Shown: positions 57,526-64,000 of the stretch, piece by piece
Layout of the letters: every line of letters begins with the position of its first letter
How positions within the stretch are numbered: the stretch's first letter is position 1
From: Microvirga lotononidis
GTDB lineage: Bacteria; Pseudomonadota; Alphaproteobacteria; Rhizobiales; Beijerinckiaceae
NCBI RefSeq assembly: GCF_034627025.1
Contig: NZ_CP141048.1
Location: 1,376,001-1,440,000 of the forward strand
Direction of reading: 5' to 3'
DNA length: 64,000 nt
Program-made: the position numbers and the translations under genes
Notes under the pieces: model-generated
Databases searched by the model: none
The model's input: only the letters and a program-made list of their open reading frames with translations
What the model was told of the DNA's origin: nothing

Positions 57526-58458
57526 ATGCCGATGGACGAGACTGGCTGGTCTGCATTGCACGATCATGGCAAGGATTGCTCACAAGCACCGGCTTCTCGG
57601 GTTCGGGGGAATGCCTCGAATGCCCGTTGCGCCGATTTCGTACATCTCGTGCGCGACCGACACAGCGGGATCGAAGCCGTAACGGCACAGTTTCACGGCC
57701 ACGCTTACGACATGCACAGTCACGACGAGTGGCTGGTCGGCGTGACCCATGCGGGCGTCCAGGACTTCTTCTGCCGCGGACAACGGCGCCAGAGCACCGC
57801 AGGGCGGGTGATCCTGATCGAGCCCGGCGAGCGGCATGACGGGCAGGCCGTGCATGAGAAGGGCTTTCGCTACAGCATGCTCTATCTGCCGCAATCCTGG
57901 TTGCGGGAGGAGATGGGCGGCTGGGATGCCGACATCGGGTTCCGGCAGACGCTGGCCGACGATCGGCAACTCGGCGAGGCCATCGCGGCGGCCTGCCGCG
58001 CCATCATCTCCGCCGCCCCGCGTCTCGCGGCAGACGCGGCACGGGATCGGGTGGTGGAACAGCTGCGCCAGCACCTGGGCCGAGGGGCGCGGCCGGCGCC
58101 CGCCGTCATTTCGCCCGTCGCGGAACGGGCGATGGACTACATCCAGGCGCATTACGACGAGCCGTTCAGCCTCGAGGACCTCGCCCATGCGGCCGGCGCA
58201 ACCGACCGGTTTCAGCTGTCCCGTACCTTCCGCCGTCGCTTCGGCACCTCGCCTCACGCTTGCCTCGTCGAGGTCCGGCTGACCAAGGCGCGTGCGATGC
58301 TTCGCTCGGCAGTCCCGCCGGCTGAGGCCGCCTTCGCCAGCGGCTTCGCCGACCAAAGCCATCTCGGCCGCTGGTTTCGCCGTGCCTACGGCCTGACCCC
58401 GGCCGCCTATCGACTGGGGTGCACGAACGTTCCAGACGGGGAGGTCACCGTCGAATAA
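57526..58458 (+). CDS. AraC-family transcriptional regulator
   Basis: 310-residue regulator with an N-terminal cupin-like AraC_binding domain (HSHDEWLVGVTHAGVQDFFCRGQ, GRVILIEPGERHDGQ) and a C-terminal double helix-turn-helix (about residues 205-300), including FSLEDLAHAAGATDRFQLSRTFRRRFGTSPHACL and GFADQSHLGRWFRRAYGLTPAAYR. GGAGAGGG precedes the ATG at 57526. It is followed 32 bases later by a DUF2000 gene. This type of AraC protein often sits beside LysE exporters, none of which is visible here. Confidence 0.88.
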   Translation: MPMDETGWSALHDHGKDCSQAPASRVRGNASNARCADFVHLVRDRHSGIEAVTAQFHGHAYDMHSHDEWLVGVTHAGVQDFFCRGQRRQSTAGRVILIEPGERHDGQAVHEKGFRYSMLYLPQSWLREEMGGWDADIGFRQTLADDRQLGEAIAAACRAIISAAPRLAADAARDRVVEQLRQHLGRGARPAPAVISPVAERAMDYIQAHYDEPFSLEDLAHAAGATDRFQLSRTFRRRFGTSPHACLVEVRLTKARAMLRSAVPPAEAAFASGFADQSHLGRWFRRAYGLTPAAYRLGCTNVPDGEVTVE

Positions 58459-58490
58459 CTCTCCCGGCATGCGCTCGACGGGAGAATTCG

Positions 58491-58898
58491 ATGTTTGACA
58501 CGAAGGTGGCGATCCTCGTTCATGAGGATCTGGCGGTGTGGCAGAAGCTGAATGTCACCGCGTTTCTCGCAACCGGGATTGCAGGAGCGGTTCCCGAGGC
58601 GATGGGCAAGCCCTACGAAGACGCTGCGGGACGTTTCCACGGCCGCCTGCTCGGCCAGCCCATCCTGATCTTCGCAGCCTCGACGGAGGCGCTGCACCGG
58701 GCCTGGCAGCACTCGCTCAATCGGAGCCTGACGCGCAGCGCCTATGTCCGAGCCATGTTCGAAACCGGGCATGACGCCGCCAACCGCGCGGTTTTCCGAG
58801 CCGAACCGGCCGATGCTCCGGACCTTGTCGGCCTCGCGCTCTACGGTCCGAAGAAGGACATCGACAAAGCGACGAAGGGCATGCGTCTGCACCCCTGA
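58491..58898 (+). CDS. DUF2000-family protein
   Basis: 135-residue soluble protein matching the DUF2000 pattern: KVAILVHEDLAVWQKLNVTAFLATGIAGA at the N-terminus, a GQPILIFAASTEALHRAWQHSL middle and a NRAVFRAEPADAPDLVGLALYG end. Structures of this family resemble peptidyl-tRNA hydrolase folds, but no function is established to my knowledge. GGGAGAA precedes the ATG at 58491. It is probably co-transcribed with the upstream AraC gene. Its stop abuts the broken end of an SDR fragment on the other strand. Confidence 0.82.
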   Translation: MFDTKVAILVHEDLAVWQKLNVTAFLATGIAGAVPEAMGKPYEDAAGRFHGRLLGQPILIFAASTEALHRAWQHSLNRSLTRSAYVRAMFETGHDAANRAVFRAEPADAPDLVGLALYGPKKDIDKATKGMRLHP

Positions 58899-58903
58899 GA
58901 GGG

Positions 58904-59016
58904 CGCACGAGCACGGTGACGTCGTACCCTCGCGCCACCGCTTGGGCAACGATCAGGCGGCCGGTCGCTCCGAGAACCAGGATCTTCGCCAGGGGAGTCC
59001 CGATGCTGTCGGTCAT
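58904..59016 (-). pseudogene. Truncated NAD(P)-binding (SDR/NmrA-like) gene fragment
   Basis: About 37 codons of a dinucleotide-binding protein remain: MTDSIGTPLAKILVLGATGR, LIVAQAVARGYDVTVLVRP. The Gly-rich loop is followed directly by LIVAQA, missing the usual two residues after GATGR. Similarity stops at VRP, exactly where the convergent DUF2000 gene ends (58898), and the frame then runs through nonsense. It is best read as the 5' remnant of a gene cut by recombination. A complete NmrA-like gene lies 0.6 kb away on the same strand. Confidence 0.6.
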
Positions 59017-59090
59017 GGGATCTTGCATGGCCGCAACCTCGAAAGGCGGGACGTCCCGTCAGGGCGTCCCATTGCCGATGATCCTGGTGG

Positions 59091-59564
59091 TCAGAGGCGG
59101 CCCTCCGCGAGAAGCTCGCGGGTCCGCTTCAGCGTGGACAGCAGAGCGGCTTTGTAGCCGCTGTCGCTGTCGAACTGCGCCTGCTCGGCCTGTTCCTCAG
59201 GGCCGTTCGGCGCATTGCCACGCAGGCCGAGGTAGCAGTAGAAGCGGAGCTGGAGCGTGCCGTCGACATCCTCGAAAAGCTCATTGACGATGGCGCCTTC
59301 GCGCGGCCCTGTCGCCTGAAAGAACGTGACCTTGCTCTCGGGCTCCAGGGTGATGATCTCGCGCAGATCGGCCCCACCGATCGTGGCTTCACGCACGAAA
59401 TGCGTTGGGCTCTCCTCGACGACGTCGCATCGGGTGCAGAGGCCCGGCGGAAGAAACAAGCGGGCGTCGCGGGCCTTGAGTTCCAGACCGGCCCATGCCT
59501 GCGCGCGGGTCAGCTTGGTTTCTCCTTCCGGGTTCACCGGGATTGTGGCGGTCGAATAGATCAT
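59091..59564 (-). CDS. AtaL-like/DUF1857 SRPBCC-fold protein
   Basis: 157-residue protein resembling the DUF1857/AtaL-like group of the START/SRPBCC fold. Characteristic pieces are TKLTRAQAWAGLELKARDARLFLPPGL, THFVREATIGGADLREIITLEPESKVTFFQ and the long C-terminal helix YKAALLSTLKRTRELLAEG. This fold binds hydrophobic ligands. GAAGGA precedes the ATG at 59564. It follows the NmrA-like gene on the same strand by 41 bases and is probably co-transcribed with it. Confidence 0.78.
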   Translation of the reverse strand: MIYSTATIPVNPEGETKLTRAQAWAGLELKARDARLFLPPGLCTRCDVVEESPTHFVREATIGGADLREIITLEPESKVTFFQATGPREGAIVNELFEDVDGTLQLRFYCYLGLRGNAPNGPEEQAEQAQFDSDSGYKAALLSTLKRTRELLAEGRL

Positions 59565-59605
59565 GACGATGGTCCTTCTCGTGAATGATGAGCAGCGATC
59601 GGCCG

Positions 59606-60475
59606 TCAGGCCGAGGCTGCGATCTCGGCGACGAAATCGCGATAGGAGCGCAGGGGACGCCCCAGGAGCGTGGTCAGGCGGGCCACGTCTCCCGCTTCGG
59701 GAAGCATTCCCTCGATGAGGAAGCGTTCGCTCATCAGGCGCATGTCGAAAGCCATCCAGCTCGGCATGAACTGCCGCAGGCCCTGCTCGAATTGGGCGGT
59801 GTCGTCGCCGCCATAGGCGATGGGGCACCCCAGAACCTCCGACCAGATCGCGGCGGCGGCCGCGCCGGTCAGCGTATCGGGACCGACGAGATTGATCCGG
59901 TCGAGCGGGAGTGGACCGGCGGCCTGCTCGCGGCGGAGGAGCTCGATGGCTGCGATCTCGCCGATGTCGCGTGCATCGATCATCGCGAGCCCTTTGTCGC
60001 CGATCGGCATCGGGTAGACGCCGTGTCCGAGCACCGCATCCTTGACCGTGATATCGTTGTTCATGAAGTAGGCAGGCCGCAGGATGGTGGCGCCGAGCCC
60101 CATCTGCTCGATCATGCGCTCGACCCCGAACTTGCCCGCGAAGTGCGGCACGTTCACGTAGAGGTCGCTGTGAATCACCGACAGATAGACAATCCGCTCG
60201 ACGCCCGCCTCTCGGGCAACGTTGAGCGCAATCAGCGCCTGGGTGAATTCGTCAGGCACCACGGCGTTGAGCAGGAACAGGGTGGAAACGCCTGAGAACG
60301 CACTACGCAGCGCGTCGACGTCGAGCAGGTCGCCCTGCACGACGGCAGCCTCCACCGGGAGATTGGCCTTGGCGGGATCGCGGACGAGGGCGCGCACATC
60401 GGCGCCGCGCTTCGTCAACTGCTGGACGACGTGGTGGCCGACGGTGCCGGTTGCGCCGGTTACGAGGATGGTCAT
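59606..60475 (-). CDS. NmrA-like NAD(P)-binding protein (atypical SDR)
   Basis: 289-residue protein with the Rossmann start MTILVTGATGTVGHHVVQQLTKRGADVRALVRD, then GDLLDVDALRSAFSGVSTLFLLNA and the ATILRPAYFMNN segment. It lacks the YxxxK catalytic pair of classical SDRs, as in the NmrA/QorR2-type group that acts as redox sensors or quinone reductases. The ATG at 60475 is preferred to a GTG at 60484. It diverges from a LysR gene (104-base gap containing TCTG-GA-CAGA) and is followed by the AtaL-like gene. Confidence 0.87.
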   Translation of the reverse strand: MTILVTGATGTVGHHVVQQLTKRGADVRALVRDPAKANLPVEAAVVQGDLLDVDALRSAFSGVSTLFLLNAVVPDEFTQALIALNVAREAGVERIVYLSVIHSDLYVNVPHFAGKFGVERMIEQMGLGATILRPAYFMNNDITVKDAVLGHGVYPMPIGDKGLAMIDARDIGEIAAIELLRREQAAGPLPLDRINLVGPDTLTGAAAAAIWSEVLGCPIAYGGDDTAQFEQGLRQFMPSWMAFDMRLMSERFLIEGMLPEAGDVARLTTLLGRPLRSYRDFVAEIAASA

Positions 60476-60579
60476 GGGGATCACTCCGGGTTCTTGTCAA
60501 AGGACATCGTCAAGATCGGCGATCCACATCCGGGCCGATAGGCGCTATATCTGGACAGACCGTATCACTGGTGGAACAG

Positions 60580-61473
60580 ATGGACCTGCTTGCCCTCGCC
60601 GATTTCAACCTCGTCGCCCGACATGGAGGGTTCGGACGGGCCGCCCGCGCCACGGGGCGCCCAAAAGCGACCTTGTCCCGCCGGGTCACGGAACTGGAGG
60701 GCTGCCTCAACTTGCGCCTGTTCGAGCGCGGAGGGCGTGCGCTGAGGCTCACCGAGGAAGGACGGGCGCTCTTCGAGCGAACGGGGGCGCTGCTCACCGA
60801 ACTTGACGAGACCGCGGCAGCGATCGCCGCGGGCGGCGCCAAGCCGCGAGGCAGGTTGCGGATCAGCGCGCCGCTGCTCATCTCGCAGACCGCCATGGGA
60901 AAGCTCGCCGCCGGGTTCGCTCTGAAATATCCGGACGTCCGGCTTGAGATCACGACCGAGGACCGGGCCGTCGACATGGTGGAGGAAGGTTACGACCTCG
61001 TGATCCGGGTGAATCCGGATCCGGATGAAAGCCTCGTCGGACGGGTCTTTCTGCACGACCGGCTGGTGGTCGTCGCAAACCCGAACCTCGTTCGGCCGGC
61101 GGACGATCTCGCCGTTCCGGCCGTCGTGCGCGGAACCGGGGAGCGTCTTGCATCCTGGAATCTCACGACGCCGACCGGACGATCACGCCTCACGGTTGAC
61201 CCGGTCCTCCACCTTTCATCGCTGATCATGGTTCGGGATGCGGTCCGTGCGGGCGTCGGCGTCGGACGCCTGCCCGTGTCGCTGGTGAATCACGATCTGG
61301 CTGCCGGCACGCTGGTGCATTGGGGCAATGTCGAAGGACCAGACATTACCTTGTGGGCGCTCTACCCGTCGCGGCGCCTCCTCAGCGCTCGCGTATCCGC
61401 ATTCCTCGATTACCTCAAAGAAGCCTTTCCGATGGGAACGCCTGACGAGCTGTCCGCCTATATCGCGGAATGA
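60580..61473 (+). CDS. LysR-family transcriptional regulator
   Basis: 297-residue regulator. The DNA-binding domain reads FNLVARHGGFGRAARATGRPKATLSRRVTELEGCLNLRLFERGGRALRLTEEG (in parts), and the effector domain starts near residue 90 (GRLRISAPLLISQTAMGKLAAGFALKYPDV). The CrgA-like type is usual next to genes for oxidoreductases. It diverges from the NmrA-like gene, its probable target. The ATG at 60580 matches the usual LysR start (MDLLALADF); the in-frame extension upstream runs into the divergent gene. Confidence 0.9.
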   Translation: MDLLALADFNLVARHGGFGRAARATGRPKATLSRRVTELEGCLNLRLFERGGRALRLTEEGRALFERTGALLTELDETAAAIAAGGAKPRGRLRISAPLLISQTAMGKLAAGFALKYPDVRLEITTEDRAVDMVEEGYDLVIRVNPDPDESLVGRVFLHDRLVVVANPNLVRPADDLAVPAVVRGTGERLASWNLTTPTGRSRLTVDPVLHLSSLIMVRDAVRAGVGVGRLPVSLVNHDLAAGTLVHWGNVEGPDITLWALYPSRRLLSARVSAFLDYLKEAFPMGTPDELSAYIAE

Positions 61474-61548
61474 GGCATCGATATTCCTCGAATACGCAGA
61501 TACCGGGTTGGCCCGCATTCCGCTCGGCCCGATGTCAGCGCGCGCGGC

Positions 61549-62130
61549 TTATGCCCTTAGCGGCGGCTCTCTCTCAAGGTCTGAAAGGATAGATGCGCTG
61601 AGTACCTTGGTTAATTGATCTCTTGCAATTTCGACAGGGCCGGAATTGTCGATCTGCACGTAACTGCACGTCGCATGCGGCAGGTTGGTATCGGCCGACC
61701 GTGCGATACGCCTTCTCGCTTCTTCCGCACTCTCCCGGCCACGCGCCAGAATCCTCCCGAGCAGAATCTCCGGGTCGGCCGTGATCTCGACCACAGCGAC
61801 CCGGCCGAATGTTTTCACCGCTTCGGCAAGGACGGAACGGGACACGTTCGCGACGACGACATTACCCTGGCCGACGGCATCAAGGGCAGAGAGGGGAAGC
61901 CCATAGAAGAGACCGTGCGCCCCCCAGCTCAAACAGAACATACCGGCAGCACGTCCGGCCTCGAACGCATCCGGGGTCATCGTATCATGATCCTCGGTGA
62001 CGCCGTCCGACAAACGGGTGATGACCCGGCGCACGAAGGTGATACCGGACCGATCGCGCAAAGCTTCCGCAACCGCCCTGATGACCGTATCCTTGCCCGC
62101 TCCGCTGGGGCCGACGATCGCGACGAACAT
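61549..62130 (-). CDS. phnN: Ribose 1,5-bisphosphate phosphokinase
   Basis: 193-residue kinase that makes PRPP from ribose 1,5-bisphosphate in C-P lyase phosphonate degradation. Its guanylate-kinase-like fold starts with the P-loop GPSGAGKDTVIRAVAEAL (residues 7 on), followed by FVRRVITRLSDGVTEDHDTMTPDAFEA and LSWGAHGLFYGLP, which are PhnN-specific. The C-terminus carries the ILLGRILARGRESAEEARRRIAR lid region. The start lies four bases after the phnM stop, with AGAGGA just ahead. It is the last gene of the phn segment seen. Confidence 0.92.
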   Translation of the reverse strand: MFVAIVGPSGAGKDTVIRAVAEALRDRSGITFVRRVITRLSDGVTEDHDTMTPDAFEAGRAAGMFCLSWGAHGLFYGLPLSALDAVGQGNVVVANVSRSVLAEAVKTFGRVAVVEITADPEILLGRILARGRESAEEARRRIARSADTNLPHATCSYVQIDNSGPVEIARDQLTKVLSASILSDLEREPPLRA

Positions 62131-62134
62131 TCCT

Positions 62135-63274
62135 CTACGCAACGCGGCCCCCTTCCCGCCAGACCGAGCGAACCCGGGGTGGACGGCCGTTGGAAGTCTG
62201 GACACGCACCAGATCGGCACGCCGCCCGATTTCGATGCGGCCGCGATCCGACAGTCCCGCGGCGTCGGCCGGATTCGCCGTGATGAGGCGTATTGCATGG
62301 GGCAGGCTGACATGCGCCCGCTCGGCGAGAAGAAAGGCTGCCTGGACGAGGCTGAACGGTACATAATCCGAGGACAGGATATCGAGCGCGCCGGCATGAA
62401 GCAGGTCGATGGCCGAAACATTGCCCGAATGAGAACCGCCCCGCACGATGTTCGGCGCGCCCATGAGCACGTGCAGTCCCGCTTCTCGTGACAGCGTCGC
62501 GGCCTCGATCGTGGTGGGGAACTCCGCCAGCGCCACTCCGAGCGAGACACTCTCCTCCACATGCTCTCGGGTCGCGTCGTCGTGGGAAGCGATCGCGATG
62601 CCGTCCATGTGGCAGCGGTCGGCGAGAAGCTGGCGGTTGCGGCCCGAATTTGCGGTCGATTCCGCAATACGTCGCTCGCTGTAGGCGGCGAATTCGATGT
62701 CGCTGAGCTTCTTCTTGCCCTGGTAATAGACACGATAGGCTTCCAGGCTGACGAATTGCCTCTGACCGGGCGCATGATCCATCAGCGAGGCCAGACGCAC
62801 CCGCTCGTTCCCTCGAAGGTGGTCGAAATGATCCACCACGTCGGACACCGACACCTCGCACCGCAGATGGATGAAGTGCTCCGCGCGCAGGCGTCCGTCG
62901 GCGCTCGCCGACGCGATGGCGTCCGCCATGGCCGACATCTCGCGCGAGCCGAACTCGGTGTCGCCCTCCAGGCCGACCCGAAGCGCGTCGAACACCGTCG
63001 TTATCCCTGACGTCGCGATTTGACCGTCATGGGCCTGAAGGGCCGCATCCATGTTCCAGCGAACTTTCGGGCGCGGCTGCAAATGGGTCTCCAGGTGATC
63101 GGTGTGCAGCTCGACGCAGCCCGGGATCAGCACATCGCCGTCCCAGTCCTCGCCTGCCCTGCAGCTCCCGCTCGAGATGTCGGCGATGATGCCGTCCTGG
63201 ATCTTGAGGTTGCCTTCAATGATCTCGTCAGCAAGGACGATGCGTGCATTGGTGAATATGAGTTCTGGGGTCAT
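62135..63274 (-). CDS. phnM: Alpha-D-ribose 1-methylphosphonate 5-triphosphate diphosphatase
   Basis: 379-residue amidohydrolase-fold enzyme of the C-P lyase pathway that releases pyrophosphate from ribose-1-phosphonate 5-triphosphate. Metal-site motifs are CVELHTDHLETHLQPRPKVRW, where His-x-Asp-His-x-Glu marks PhnM, then HFIHLRCEVS, IAIASHDDATREHVEE and LDILSSDYVPFSLVQAAF. The ATG at 63274 gives the family N-terminus (ELIFTNARIVLADE). It is four bases downstream of DUF1045 and precedes phnN, in the usual order for rhizobia. Confidence 0.94.
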   Translation of the reverse strand: MTPELIFTNARIVLADEIIEGNLKIQDGIIADISSGSCRAGEDWDGDVLIPGCVELHTDHLETHLQPRPKVRWNMDAALQAHDGQIATSGITTVFDALRVGLEGDTEFGSREMSAMADAIASASADGRLRAEHFIHLRCEVSVSDVVDHFDHLRGNERVRLASLMDHAPGQRQFVSLEAYRVYYQGKKKLSDIEFAAYSERRIAESTANSGRNRQLLADRCHMDGIAIASHDDATREHVEESVSLGVALAEFPTTIEAATLSREAGLHVLMGAPNIVRGGSHSGNVSAIDLLHAGALDILSSDYVPFSLVQAAFLLAERAHVSLPHAIRLITANPADAAGLSDRGRIEIGRRADLVRVQTSNGRPPRVRSVWREGGRVA

Positions 63275-63278
63275 GGCT

Positions 63279-63968
63279 CTAGGGCTTCGGATGGGAGCCG
63301 CCTTGCAGCGGATGGCGCGAATGAACATGGAAGGGTGCACCCGGTTTCGGTTCGACGAACAGCGCGAGCGCGTCGATGGCGACCGGCAGATCGAGGACGG
63401 GATCGAACCGAGAGTGCAGAAGCCTCTCGACCTTTGCTGCCGTCTCATCGTCCCCGATCGCGTTGGTCAGGGTCATGTGGAAGCGAAACTCCTGACCCAC
63501 ATACGGGTAGCCCCAGCGCGACAGGTTCGCTTGCTGCCGTTCCGACAGGCTTTCAGGATTGCGCCGGGCCAGCTCCTGCTCCGTCGGCGGAGCCCGGAAC
63601 GGATCGAAGGTCGTCCGGACGGCCTCCTCGATTTGCAGCAATTGCGGACGCGTATCTTGAACCGTGAGCGCAAAGAAGCGGTTCAGACGTGTGACCGCGA
63701 GCGCTCCGAGAGAGACAACCTGAGCCGTTTGCGAGAACGCGGCCAGTGCATGGTCCAGCTCGTCGAGCGTCGTGCCGCCGGCGAGCCGGAATGGTGCCTT
63801 CAAGGTTGCATGGAATCCGTAGCGTGCCGGCTCGGACACGAGCCCATCCATCGTCGGGTCCGGATCACGCATGGGGCGATTGTCGAAGGCGTCGCGCCCG
63901 AGCCATTCGACGGCCCGCACCGTCAGCGGATCGCCCTTGGCGGGGGTGAAGTAGATCGCGGCTCGCAT
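63279..63968 (-). CDS. DUF1045 phosphonate-metabolism-associated protein (2H phosphoesterase fold)
   Basis: 229-residue protein of the DUF1045 family found in phn operons. Two His-x-Thr motifs, YGFHATLKAPF and FRFHMTLTNA, mark the 2H phosphoesterase fold of 2'-5' RNA ligases and cyclic phosphodiesterases. It may act on a cyclic ribose phosphate of the C-P lyase pathway, such as the 1,2-cyclic product normally opened by PhnP; this is inference. Its ATG overlaps the stop of the truncated upstream gene by one base and its stop is four bases from phnM. Confidence 0.87.
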   Translation of the reverse strand: MRAAIYFTPAKGDPLTVRAVEWLGRDAFDNRPMRDPDPTMDGLVSEPARYGFHATLKAPFRLAGGTTLDELDHALAAFSQTAQVVSLGALAVTRLNRFFALTVQDTRPQLLQIEEAVRTTFDPFRAPPTEQELARRNPESLSERQQANLSRWGYPYVGQEFRFHMTLTNAIGDDETAAKVERLLHSRFDPVLDLPVAIDALALFVEPKPGAPFHVHSRHPLQGGSHPKP

Positions 63969-64000
63969 CAGATCACCAGCCTGCGGAGAAGCTGCGAGAT
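63968..64000 (-). CDS. C-terminal end of the next phn-operon gene (partial)
   Basis: Only the last ten codons (ISQLLRRLVI and stop) are inside the window. The TGATG overlap with the DUF1045 start shows that they are translated in series. The short tail does not allow identification. By gene order in related organisms it could be a PhnE-type permease, PhnL or an acetyltransferase. Confidence 0.5.
   Translation of the reverse strand: MSQLLRRLVI

Overview
The window is GC-rich chromosomal DNA from an alphaproteobacterium, most likely of the Rhizobiales/Hyphomicrobiales (Methylobacterium- or Microvirga-like). This rests on several signs: two promoters of the EcfG general-stress type (GGAAC-N16/17-CGTT), a LexA-type GTTC-N7-GTTC box, palindromic intergenic repeats of a rhizobial kind, and the gene families present. 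No rRNA, tRNA, CRISPR array, transposase or phage gene was seen. Genes are densely packed, often with 4-base ATGA overlaps.

Layout. 0-2.4 kb: the end of a branched-chain amino-acid-type ABC importer (livM-livG-livF). 2.5-4 kb: a 2Fe-2S ferredoxin followed by a ferredoxin-NADP reductase. 4.1-8.5 kb: a carbamoyl-amino-acid/allantoate-type amidohydrolase, two GNAT acetyltransferases, an EcfG-driven small exported protein and an aromatic amino acid (histidine) ammonia-lyase. 8.45-9.2 kb holds no convincing gene. It contains a LexA box abutting a near-consensus promoter that reads into a strongly folded, possibly non-coding stretch. 9.2-13.6 kb: ugpBAEC, the glycerol-3-phosphate importer, behind a triple-heptad Pho box. 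13.7-14.5 kb: a stress protein with an EcfG promoter.

14.5-21 kb looks like a lysine-degradation island: an amino-acid/pipecolate-type FAD oxidase and an Lrp regulator diverge from a saccharopine/lysine dehydrogenase, an ALDH7 aldehyde dehydrogenase and a ThDP-dependent enzyme. 21.1-22.7 kb: transaldolase and an isochorismatase-like hydrolase. 22.7-29.2 kb is a valine/isobutyrate pathway (LysR, mmsA, isobutyryl-CoA-type dehydrogenase, mmsB), interrupted by a self-contained tetR / 66-residue protein / cupin operon whose regulator start codon lies in a perfect 11-bp dyad. 29.4-43.3 kb is housekeeping and transport: an O-antigen-ligase-like protein, an M20 amidohydrolase, L-lactate permease, ribA, an EamA exporter, an SLC13 permease, a CAP-domain lipoprotein, a flavoprotein and recQ.

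43.7-61.5 kb is accessory in character and rich in regulators. It holds a TetR with a PaoABC-type molybdenum aldehyde oxidase, an MFS transporter, a cyclic-nucleotide-sensor/thioredoxin-reductase-like fusion coupled to a UBP-type zinc finger protein, two exported epoxide-hydrolase-like enzymes, an L,D-transpeptidase, a quinone oxidoreductase with a divergent LysR, an AraC regulator, DUF2000 and AtaL-like proteins, a broken SDR fragment, and an NmrA-like protein with its own divergent LysR. 61.5-64 kb is the tail of a phosphonate (phn) operon: a truncated upstream gene, DUF1045, phnM and phnN.

Phosphorus scavenging (ugp, phn) and amino-acid catabolism (valine, lysine, histidine, N-carbamoyl or N-acyl amino acids) are the two metabolic themes. 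All functional calls come from reading protein motifs by eye; no database search was run.
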